Part shown: positions 1 through 6,485 of the stretch, piece after piece
Layout: each line of letters starts with the position of its first letter
Numbering within the stretch: position 1 is the stretch's first letter
Assembly (NCBI GenBank): GCA_902826945.1
Contig: CADEGS010000066.1
Location: forward strand, 10,750 to 18,851
Direction: 5' to 3'
Length of the DNA stretch: 8,102 nt
Source of the DNA: an uncultured bacterium
Lineage (GTDB): Bacteria > Planctomycetota > UBA1135 > GCA-002686595
Notes under the pieces: model-generated
The model's input: only the letters and a program-made list of their open reading frames with translations
What the model was told of the DNA's origin: nothing
Databases searched by the model: none
Position numbers and translations under genes: made by a program

Positions 1-705
1 CGGCGCGGCGGCCGGCGCGGCCGCCGCGGCAGCGCCGGCGTGCAGGGTGCGCAGGCTCCCGAGCAGCTCGCCGTGCTGCGGCGCTCCGACCAGCGGATCC
101 TCCTCGAGCGCGCGCACGTAGCCGCGCGTCCAGTCCACCAGGGTCAGCAGCGGGTCGATCGGCAGCCGCAGGCCCAGCTCGTCGCAGCGGTCGATGCCGC
201 TCTCGGCCTCGTGGTAGAGCGACTGCGCCTCGTGCAGGGACAGGACGCCGCACTCGCCCTTGATGCTGTGGATCTTGCGGCGCACCTCGGCCAGCGCTTC
301 CGCCGAGGCCTCCTCGTCGAGCGCGAGCAGGGCCGACTCGAGCTCCGACAGCGCGTGCGCGCTGGCCTCGATCCACGAGGCCAGGATCTCCGCGTCCACG
401 CCCTCGGCCGCGGGGCTGCGCGCGGCGCGGCGCTCGCTCTCGGCCAGCGCGCGCTGCGCGGCCTCGATGCCCCGGCGCACGGCCTCGAGCGCGTCCTCGG
501 GGTCCTCCGCGCGCGCGCCCAGGATGCGCTCGACCCACTCCGCCGCGAGGCCCAGCGCCCCGGCGGCCTCCTCGAGGCCGCGCGCGTCCACCTCGGCGGC
601 CAGCGCGCGCAGGCCCTCGCCCACGCCCGCCAGCGCGGGCAGGTCCGCGGCGTCGGCCAGCATGCAGGCCTTGGCCAGCTCGTCGATCGTGGGAGCGGAG
701 CTCAT
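1..705 (-). CDS. Hpt-domain (CheA-like) histidine phosphotransfer protein, N-terminal 235 residues, runs off the left edge
   Basis: The reading frame is open from an ATG at 705 to position 1 with no stop, so the C-terminal part is missing. An AGAGG sequence lies six bases before the ATG and supports this start. Residues about 105-205 look like an Hpt domain: the motif HSIKGECGVL places the candidate phospho-acceptor at H146, with K149-G150 forming the usual HxxKG signature, followed by LYHEAESG, which resembles the second helix of CheA P1 domains. Hpt domains accept or donate phosphate in two-component relays in the cytoplasm. Residues 1-95 are also helical and Ala/Glu/Leu-rich but contain no such histidine; they could be a degenerate second Hpt-like bundle. 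From residue 223 an Ala/Pro-rich linker starts, as between CheA P1 and later domains. The gene follows the chemoreceptor by 33 bp on the same strand, which favours a CheA or CheA-like role. A hybrid kinase or a stand-alone Hpt protein with a linker cannot be excluded because the rest lies outside the window. Confidence 0.8.
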   Translation of the reverse strand, partial: MSSAPTIDELAKACMLADAADLPALAGVGEGLRALAAEVDARGLEEAAGALGLAAEWVERILGARAEDPEDALEAVRRGIEAAQRALAESERRAARSPAAEGVDAEILASWIEASAHALSELESALLALDEEASAEALAEVRRKIHSIKGECGVLSLHEAQSLYHEAESGIDRCDELGLRLPIDPLLTLVDWTRGYVRALEEDPLVGAPQHGELLGSLRTLHAGAAAAAAPAAAP

Positions 706-724
706 GCGCGTCCTCTGGGGATGC

Positions 725-738
725 GGTCCACGCGGACC
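725..738. other. Small hairpin between the chemoreceptor stop and the Hpt gene
   Basis: A perfect 5-bp inverted repeat (GGTCC / GGACC) with a 4-base ACGC loop abuts the chemoreceptor stop codon and fills about half of the 33-bp gap before the Hpt gene. There is no T-tract after it on the minus strand, so it is not a standard intrinsic terminator. It could be an mRNA stability or pausing element within the operon, or chance in GC-rich DNA. Confidence 0.3.
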
Positions 739-2448
739 TCAGGCCGCGCGCGAGCCCGCGCTGACCTTGAAGCGCTGCACGAGCTCCTGCATCGCCACGA
801 CCTGCGCGGCGGTCTCCTCGGCGGCGGAGGCGAGCTCCTCCGAGTTGCCGGCGTTCATCTGCGTGACCTTGTCGAGGTGGCTCGTGCCGGCGTTCACCTG
901 GCTGATGCCGGTCGCCTGCTCCTTGGTCGCGTTGGCGATCTCGGACAGGAGCACGTTCACCTTGTTCGTGCCGCTGCTGATCTCGACCAGCGACTGGGCC
1001 ACGCGCTCGGCGATCAGGCCCCCGTGCTCGGCGCGCCGCGTGGACTCCTCGATCATGGCCGACGTGCTGCGCGCCGCCTCGGCCGAGCGCTGCGCCAGCC
1101 GTCGCACCTCCTCGGCCACGACGGCGAAGCCCTTGCCCGCCTCGCCGGCGCGCGCCGCCTCGACGGCCGCGTTCAGCGCCAGCAGGTTCGTCTGGAACGC
1201 GATCTCGTCGATCACGCGGATGATCTTCGAGACCTCCTCGGCCGACTCCTTGATGCGGCCCATGGCGACGGACATCTCCGAGGTCTCGCTCTTGCCGCGC
1301 TCGGCGGAGAGCTTGGCCTCCTCCGCCAGGACGTTGGCCTGGCGCGCGCTCTCGGCGTTCTGCTGCGTCATGGCGGAGAGCTGCTCGAGCGAGGAGCTGA
1401 TCTGCTCCAGGTTGGCGGCCTGCTCCGAGGCCCCCTCGGCCAGCGACTGGCTGGCCGCCGAGACCTGCGACGTGCCCGTGTCGATCTCGGCCGTGCCCGA
1501 GCGCACCTCGCGCACGACGTCCTCGATCTTGGTCACGAAGGTGTTGAACCACTTCGCGAGCAGGCCGATCTCGTCCGTGCGGTCCACCTCGATGCGCTTG
1601 GTCAGGTCGCCCTCGCCCATCGCGATGTCCTCGAGGATCGTGACGACGCTGGCCACCGGACGGGTCAGGATCCGGCGCAGCGTCACGAGGAAGGCGAACG
1701 AGCCGGCCAGGACGAGGCCGCCCGTGAGCATGAGGAAGACGGTCGAGATGCGCGCCAGGCGCGCGTCGAGCGGGGCGAGCGGGAAGACGACCTCGTAGGC
1801 GCCGTGCATGTCGCCCGGGTCCCAGTTCTCCATGGGGAAGCCGAGGACGTCCTTGCCGTCGTGCGTCGGGCTCGTCTTCGGGTCGCCGTGGCAGACCATG
1901 CACGAGTCCTCGAGGAAGATCGGGCTCATCACGTGCAGCGTGTTCGCCTCCTCGTTGACGCGGTGGATCGGGGACTTGTCGCCGCCGCGCGCGTGCGTCT
2001 CCAGGTCGGAGATCATCTGGTGCTCGAAGGTGCCCGGCTTGGGCTCGTTCGCCGGGTTGCGCGCCTCGAGCGCCTGGACGTGGAACTCGATGCCCTCGCG
2101 CTCGGCGGCCTCCGCGGCGGCCGACCAGCCGGCCACGACGGGGATGGTCCCGAACATGCGGGTCTCCTCGTACGGCCGGCGCGCGGCCACGGCCTCCTTC
2201 ACCTCCGCCAGGAGCTCGTCGCTGGCGAAGACGTGGTCCTTCTGCAGCTTGCTGACGTGGTTCTTCGCCGCGTCGGCGACCGCCGTGAAGGCCGAGGCCT
2301 TCTCCACCAGCGCCTCGGTCGCGTCCTCCTCGTAGCGGCCGAGGAACAGGTAGAGGTTGACCGCCGCGACGACGGAGATGATCACGACGGTGAACGCGAT
2401 CAACTTCGAGGAGAGGCCGAGGTTCCGGAAGCGGGTGGCGAGCTGCAT
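739..2448 (-). CDS. Methyl-accepting chemotaxis protein with periplasmic haem-type (Tll0287-like/DUF3365) sensor domain
   Basis: This is a transmembrane chemoreceptor of 569 residues. From the chosen ATG, a short basic stretch leads into TM1 (about 16-36), then a periplasmic domain, TM2 (about 234-257), HAMP (about 258-308) and the cytoplasmic signalling coil. The highly conserved tip [20 protein letters not shown] is near residues 415-434, followed by [20 protein letters not shown]. The C-terminus has the typical [13 protein letters not shown] and LVQRFKV methylation-helix ending; there is no NWETF-like CheR-docking tail. The periplasmic part contains CMVCHGDP (C183, C186, H187), a CxxCH c-type haem motif, and a later [13 protein letters not shown] stretch, both typical of the Tll0287-like/DUF3365 sensor family. 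It should relay a redox or gas/ligand signal to a CheA/CheW complex. It is probably the first gene of an operon with the Hpt gene 33 bp downstream. A GTG at 2526 in frame would add 26 basic, proline-rich residues; the ATG was preferred because TM1 then lies at the usual distance from the N-terminus. Neither start has a strong Shine-Dalgarno; a weak ACGGACG precedes the ATG. Confidence 0.95.
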   Translation of the reverse strand: MQLATRFRNLGLSSKLIAFTVVIISVVAAVNLYLFLGRYEEDATEALVEKASAFTAVADAAKNHVSKLQKDHVFASDELLAEVKEAVAARRPYEETRMFGTIPVVAGWSAAAEAAEREGIEFHVQALEARNPANEPKPGTFEHQMISDLETHARGGDKSPIHRVNEEANTLHVMSPIFLEDSCMVCHGDPKTSPTHDGKDVLGFPMENWDPGDMHGAYEVVFPLAPLDARLARISTVFLMLTGGLVLAGSFAFLVTLRRILTRPVASVVTILEDIAMGEGDLTKRIEVDRTDEIGLLAKWFNTFVTKIEDVVREVRSGTAEIDTGTSQVSAASQSLAEGASEQAANLEQISSSLEQLSAMTQQNAESARQANVLAEEAKLSAERGKSETSEMSVAMGRIKESAEEVSKIIRVIDEIAFQTNLLALNAAVEAARAGEAGKGFAVVAEEVRRLAQRSAEAARSTSAMIEESTRRAEHGGLIAERVAQSLVEISSGTNKVNVLLSEIANATKEQATGISQVNAGTSHLDKVTQMNAGNSEELASAAEETAAQVVAMQELVQRFKVSAGSRAA

Positions 2449-3145
2449 GCGTGGGGCGTCCGTGAGCCGGGGAGACGACGGCCGCAAGAAGCGCGATCCG
2501 TCGCGCACCGGTTTCGGAGGCCGCACCGTCGCGCTTGAGCGTCCAGCGCCCGCGGCGAGCGCGATGCGCCGGCGAGACTCCCGGTTCTCGGACGCCTCGC
2601 ATTAATCCGTCGGCCGCAGTGCGCAGCGGGGCGCGGGCGCGCTCCGCATGGTTCCCGGCGGCTTTCCGTACGAATGCTGGCGGGGTTCCGCGGCGCCTCG
2701 CGTTGTCTCTCTGCGGGAGCGCGCGCCCGTCGCGCGCCCCCGACGATCGCGCGGGCGCGGGAGAGCCACCCCTCCAGCGCTCGCCGCTCGACGAGCCCGT
2801 CCGTTCCGTCCGTCTCCACCCCCCTCCCGATGCGCTTCCCCTGCGAAGCCCCCGCGACTCCCGGCGAGCGGCGCCTTCCCGCCGCGCACCGCCTGGCCTG
2901 CGCCGACGCCCCCTTCGCCCGGGGCGCGCGGCCCGGGTGCGCGCGCGCGGGCGTCTCGCGCCGGAGGCCAGCCCCGAACCCCGCTCCATCGCCCGGCCGC
3001 ACCGTCACCCCGGTCGCCGCCGCGCGCCCCGCGCTCCGCGCGAGGCGTCGCGCGCACCGCGCCCGCAGCGGTCCGGGCGCGGGCGCGGCGTGAGAGGGGT
3101 CGTAGGCGGGCGGGGCGGGCGGGCCGTCGAGCCCTTCTGCGCGCG
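2449..3145. other. Long intergenic region without a convincing gene
   Basis: This stretch of nearly 700 bases lies between the kinase stop and the chemoreceptor start, both on the minus strand. Open frames cross it on both strands, but their products are Arg/Ala/Gly/Pro-rich with no recognisable domain and look like GC-rich artefacts. It should contain the end of the kinase transcript and the promoter of the chemoreceptor operon. Visible elements are an 8-bp GC inverted repeat (3059-3066 with 3079-3086, 12-base loop) that could act as a terminator for the kinase mRNA but lacks a T-tract; a short AT-rich island (GCATTAATCC, 2598-2607) that could be part of a promoter; a 6-bp hairpin GCGCGA/TCGCGC at 2491-2506; and a 9-base direct repeat CCGTCGCGC at 2498 and 2526. 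No tRNA, CRISPR or insertion sequence was seen. Confidence 0.55.
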
Positions 3146-5707
3146 CTACTCCGGCATCGCCGCCGGAGCGCTCGACTCGTCGAGCATCTGCCGGCTCCAG
3201 GCCGCGTAGGGTCCGCCCGGCCGCTCCTGGTCGCGGAGCTCCCGCGCCGTGCGCAGCACCTCCGCGTGATCCCCCTGGAGGTGGTTCACGTACACCAGCC
3301 GCGCCAGGTGCGCGAGCGTGGTGCGGTGCGCCGCGCCGATGCGCGCGCGGCTCTGCTCCCAGTTCGCGCGGTAGAGCTCCTCCGCCTCGTCCAGGCGTCC
3401 CTGGCCCTCGAGCGCCATCCCCAGGTTCATGCGCACGCGCAGCAGGAGGTCGGGGTCGCTCTCGAGCGTCTCCGTGCCCTGCGCCAGGATCTCGAGGCAC
3501 ACGGCCTCCGCCTCGCCGAAGCGCTCCTCCTTGACGCGCGCCACGGCCAGGTTCGTCAGCACGCGCAGCGCGACCAGGCTGCCCTCGCCGTGCAGCCGGC
3601 GCGCGAGCGGCAGCGCCTCCTCGATCAGGTCCAGCGCTTCCAGCGGCCGGTCCTGCATCAGGAGCGCGATCGAGACGTTGTTGAGCGCCGCCAGCGTCTG
3701 GTGGTGCTCGCCCAGGCGCCGCCGGCTCCACTCCAGCGCGGGGCGCAGGAGCTCCTCCGACTCCTTCCAGCGCGTCAGGTCGAAGAGCGCGCTGCCGACG
3801 GCCATGCGCGTCGCCTGCGTCAGGAAGTGCTCGGCCGGCAGGCGCTCCTCGCACAGCGCGAGCTCGCGGCGCAGGAGCTCGAGCTGCTCGTCGAAGCGGC
3901 CCTGCGCGCGCCGCAGCGCGGCCAGGTCGGCCAGGCAGTAGGCGCGCGCGAGCACCTCGTCCGCGGGCAGGGCGTCCGCGAGCTCGAGGTTGGCCAGCGC
4001 CAGCGGCTCGGCCTCGTCGAAGCGGTCGAGCCCCGTCAGCGCGCGCACGCGCGCCTCGCGCACGCTCAGCGCGCTCTGGCTGCCGGCGCCCTGGCGCGCC
4101 TCCGCCAGCGCCAGGAGCTCCGCCGTCAGCGCCAGCGCGTCGGCGAAGCGCCGCTGGCGCACGAGCAGCGTGGCCCACGACGCCTCGGCGTCGAGCGCGA
4201 GCGGCTCCGCGCTCGCGCGCCAGCCCGGCGAGCGCGCGAGCGCGAGGTGCGCCTCGGCGCGCTCGAGGTCGCCCAGCGCCAGGTAGCTCTCGCCCAGCAC
4301 GTGGTGCACGGTGGCCAGGGCGTCGGGCTCGAGCGCGCCGCGCGTCACCGAGCGCTCGGCCTCCTCCAGCACGTCCAGCACGCGCACCTCCGGCCCCATG
4401 TCCGCCGGCGCGATCGAGGTCAGCGTGCGGCGCAGGAAGGCGGTCACCGCGCGCGCGCGCGAGGCCTCGCGCTCGGCCGCGCGCCGCGCCTCGTCGGCGG
4501 CGACCCGCGCGCGCTCGGCGGCGCGCGCGTCGATGCGCGCGCGCACCAGGCCGACGGCGAGCGCGGCGAAGACGAGGAGCAGCGCGAGCAGCGCGCCGCG
4601 GTTGCGGCGAGCCAGCCGCTGCAGCCGGTAGCGCCGGCTCGGCGGCCCGGCCAGCACCGGCTCGCCCGCGAGGAAGCGCTCGAGGTCGGCGCGCAGCTCC
4701 GAGGCCGAGGCGTAGCGGCGGTCGGCGTCCTTCTCGAGCGCGCGCAAGAGGATCCAGCGCAGCTCGGAGGGGAGCGCCGCGGGCACGCTCGGCTCCTCCT
4801 CGAGGACGCGCTGCGCGACGGCGGCGAGCGAGAGCCCCTCCAGGTCGTGCGGCAGCCTGCCGCTCAGCAGCTCGCACAGCATGCAGCCGAGCGAGTACAC
4901 GTCGCTGCGCACGTCCACCGCCGCGCCGTCCGCCGCGAGCTGCTCGGGGCTCATGTAGGGCAGCGTGCCGACGACGTTGCCGGCGCGCGTCTCGAGCGCT
5001 CCGCCCGCGCCCGGCCCGGCCTGCGCCGCGCGCGCCACGCCGAAGTCGATCACCTTGGGACGGCCGGCCTCGTCCACGAGCACGTTCGAGGGCTTGAGGT
5101 CGCGGTGGATCACGCCCTTCTGGTGCCCGTGCGCGACCGCGTCGCAGACCGCCGTGAAGAGCCGCACGCGCTCGCGCGCGCCGAGCCCCTGCTCGCGCGC
5201 GAACGCGACCAGGTCGCGCGCGCCCGCCACGTACTCCATGGCGAACCAGGGCTGCCCGTCCACGGTGTCGGCCTCGAAGATCTGCGCGATGCCGGGGTGC
5301 GTCAGCGTGCCGAGCACCTCGGCCTCGACCTGGAAGCGGCGCAGGCGCTCGGGGCTCGCCAGGCCGAAGCGCAGCATCTTGACCGCGACCGTGCGCCGCG
5401 GCTGGTCCTGCAGGGCCTCGAACACGGTGCCCATGCCGCCCGAGGCGATCTCGCGCACGAGCCGGTAGCGCCCGACGCGCGCCCCCGCCCGCAGGGGGGT
5501 GCCGAGCGCCAGGTCGGCGCGCTCGAGCGCGCTCGTCTCGAGGAAGCCGTGCGCGGCGTCGTCCTCGCGCAGCAGGCGCTCGAGCTCGGCCTTCACCTCG
5601 GGCTCGCCCGCGCAGGCGCGCTCGAGCCAGGCCGTGCGCTCCCCCGGGGGCAGCGCCGCGGCGGCGTCGAAGAGCTCGCGCACCCGCGTCCAGGTCTCCG
5701 GCTTCAT
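3146..5707 (-). CDS. Membrane-anchored Ser/Thr protein kinase with C-terminal TPR repeats
   Basis: An 853-residue PknB-like (Hanks-type) kinase. Residues 1-60 form the short helical leader (MKPETWTRVRELFD onward, with PPGERTAWLERAC) seen in sigma-linked planctomycete and acidobacterial kinases. The catalytic domain spans about 81-345 and looks active: glycine loop IASGGMGTV (87-95), lysine K110 in VAVK, HRDLKPSN (201-208, catalytic D203), DFG (221-223) and GTLPYMSPEQL in the activation/P+1 segment. One hydrophobic segment (about 372-388) is a predicted membrane helix, followed by an Ala/Arg/Glu-rich, probably coiled-coil stretch (about 391-420). From about 461 to 825 the protein is built of roughly nine TPR-like units, for example LGESYLALGDLERAEAHLAL and NLGMALEGQGRLDEAEELYR, some spaced as in kinesin-light-chain TPRs. 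With a single membrane helix the TPR half would be extracytoplasmic and could sense a partner. The start overlaps the sigma factor stop as ATGA, implying translational coupling. Its likely substrate is that sigma factor (inference). Confidence 0.95.
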   Translation of the reverse strand: MKPETWTRVRELFDAAAALPPGERTAWLERACAGEPEVKAELERLLREDDAAHGFLETSALERADLALGTPLRAGARVGRYRLVREIASGGMGTVFEALQDQPRRTVAVKMLRFGLASPERLRRFQVEAEVLGTLTHPGIAQIFEADTVDGQPWFAMEYVAGARDLVAFAREQGLGARERVRLFTAVCDAVAHGHQKGVIHRDLKPSNVLVDEAGRPKVIDFGVARAAQAGPGAGGALETRAGNVVGTLPYMSPEQLAADGAAVDVRSDVYSLGCMLCELLSGRLPHDLEGLSLAAVAQRVLEEEPSVPAALPSELRWILLRALEKDADRRYASASELRADLERFLAGEPVLAGPPSRRYRLQRLARRNRGALLALLLVFAALAVGLVRARIDARAAERARVAADEARRAAEREASRARAVTAFLRRTLTSIAPADMGPEVRVLDVLEEAERSVTRGALEPDALATVHHVLGESYLALGDLERAEAHLALARSPGWRASAEPLALDAEASWATLLVRQRRFADALALTAELLALAEARQGAGSQSALSVREARVRALTGLDRFDEAEPLALANLELADALPADEVLARAYCLADLAALRRAQGRFDEQLELLRRELALCEERLPAEHFLTQATRMAVGSALFDLTRWKESEELLRPALEWSRRRLGEHHQTLAALNNVSIALLMQDRPLEALDLIEEALPLARRLHGEGSLVALRVLTNLAVARVKEERFGEAEAVCLEILAQGTETLESDPDLLLRVRMNLGMALEGQGRLDEAEELYRANWEQSRARIGAAHRTTLAHLARLVYVNHLQGDHAEVLRTARELRDQERPGGPYAAWSRQMLDESSAPAAMPE

Positions 5708-6264
5708 GCGAGCTCCCCGTGCAGCCAGGCGCGCGCCAGGCGCCAGTTGCGCTCGACCGTGCGCAGCGAGACGCCCAGCGTGCGCGCGATCTCGGGGTGC
5801 GCCAGCCCGCCGAAGAAGCGCAGCTCGACCAGTCGGTGCAGCTCGGGGTCCATGGCCTGCAGGCGCACGAGCGCCTCGTCGAGCGCCAGCACGTCGACCT
5901 CGGCCGCGTCCTCTGACCGCTCGTCTCCCTGCAACGTGACCCGCGCCCGGTCCCCGCCACGCTTCTGGGCCGCCCGCGCCCGGGCGTGGTCCACCAGGAC
6001 CGAGCGCATGATGCGGCTGGCGAGCGCGTAGAAGGGCTCGCGGCCGGCGAAGGCGAGCGGCGCCCCGCCGACCAGCCGCAGCCAGACCTCGCCGATCAGC
6101 GCGGTGGGCTGGAGCGTGTGCTCGCGGCCCTGGCCGGCCATGTGGCGCTCGGCCAGGCGGTGCAGCTCGGCGTAGACGAGCGGCGCGAGCTCCTCGGCCG
6201 CGGCGCGGTCGCCCGCGCCCAGCCGATCCAGCAGGCGGGTGGTCGTGCGCGGGTCGGGCTCCAT
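5704..6264 (-). CDS. ECF (Hal-type) RNA polymerase sigma factor, partner of the downstream kinase
   Basis: A 186-residue sigma-70 family protein with only regions 2 and 4, of the Sigma70_ECF/Hal subfamily that commonly sits beside Ser/Thr kinases. Region 2 is at about 10-100, with the family signature HTLQPTALIGEVWLRL (49-64) and then FYALASRIMRSVLVDHARAR (78-97). Region 4 is at about 125-182 with the helix-turn-helix HPEIARTLGVSLRTVERNW (156-174). It should direct RNA polymerase to a small set of promoters. No anti-sigma factor gene is adjacent; the next gene is a kinase that overlaps by four bases, so control by phosphorylation is more likely than by sequestration. The segment that carries acidic residues in classical ECF factors has T50 and T54 here. 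The ATG at 6264 gives the usual family length and N-terminus (MEPDPRTTTRLLDRLGAGD); the frame is open further upstream, but that extension is Arg/Pro/Gly-rich and crosses the palindrome, so it was rejected. No clear Shine-Dalgarno precedes the start. Confidence 0.93.
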   Translation of the reverse strand: MEPDPRTTTRLLDRLGAGDRAAAEELAPLVYAELHRLAERHMAGQGREHTLQPTALIGEVWLRLVGGAPLAFAGREPFYALASRIMRSVLVDHARARAAQKRGGDRARVTLQGDERSEDAAEVDVLALDEALVRLQAMDPELHRLVELRFFGGLAHPEIARTLGVSLRTVERNWRLARAWLHGELA

Positions 6265-6324
6265 GGGCGGGACGATTCTCGCACGGGGCGGGCGGCGCGC
6301 GGCGGCCGGGGGCGGCGGGCCGCG

Positions 6325-6338
6325 TCTCGCATGCGAGA
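6325..6338. promoter_or_regulatory. Perfect 14-bp palindrome in the divergent intergenic region, candidate operator
   Basis: TCTCGCATGCGAGA reads the same on both strands. It lies about 60 bp upstream of the sigma factor start and about 150 bp upstream of the metalloprotease start, within a 221-bp divergent region. A further copy of one arm, TTCTCGCA, occurs on the plus strand at 6276-6283, and the same eight bases occur on the minus strand across 6332-6339. Such symmetry is typical of sites for dimeric DNA-binding regulators. The bound protein is unknown, and no regulator gene of that kind is in the window. A short cruciform or RNA hairpin is an alternative. Confidence 0.45.
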
Positions 6339-6485
6339 ACCCGCTCTCCGCCCCCCGCCGTCCCCTTGCTCGACCCCCACGCGGCGCGGTACGCCGTGCG
6401 CGCACGGATCGGTCGCTCGTGGTCGGGCCCGTGTGCGGCTCGAGGCGAGGATCGCCGTCCCAACCCAATCCCCTCGTTCACCCCC

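Noticed and set aside
40..2538. Plus-strand open frame of 832 codons opposite the Hpt and chemoreceptor genes
   Set aside because: Composition is Arg/Ala/Leu/His/Asp-rich with no domain, and it mirrors clearly recognisable genes on the other strand; typical of high-GC antisense frames.
2602..3057. Minus-strand 151-codon frame in the long gap
   Set aside because: Gly/Arg/Ala-rich with no motif, no credible start signal and overlapping equally open frames; not supported as a gene.
4440..4560. Runs of alternating GC (GCGCGCGC) as a possible repeat or Z-DNA element
   Set aside because: They fall inside the kinase coding sequence and encode Ala/Arg-rich coiled-coil residues; explained by codon bias.
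2400..5960. Minus-strand open frame of 1186 codons
   Set aside because: Out of frame with the kinase, which shows full catalytic motifs in another frame; the product is Arg/Ala/Gly/Pro low-complexity.
2648..6031. Plus-strand open frame of 1127 codons opposite the kinase and sigma factor
   Set aside because: No domain and antisense-type composition; explained by the third-position GC bias of the kinase.
6366..6485. Upstream TTG start adding 40 residues to the metalloprotease
   Set aside because: It would bury the signal peptide behind an Arg-rich segment; the ATG at 6486 places the export signal at the N-terminus.
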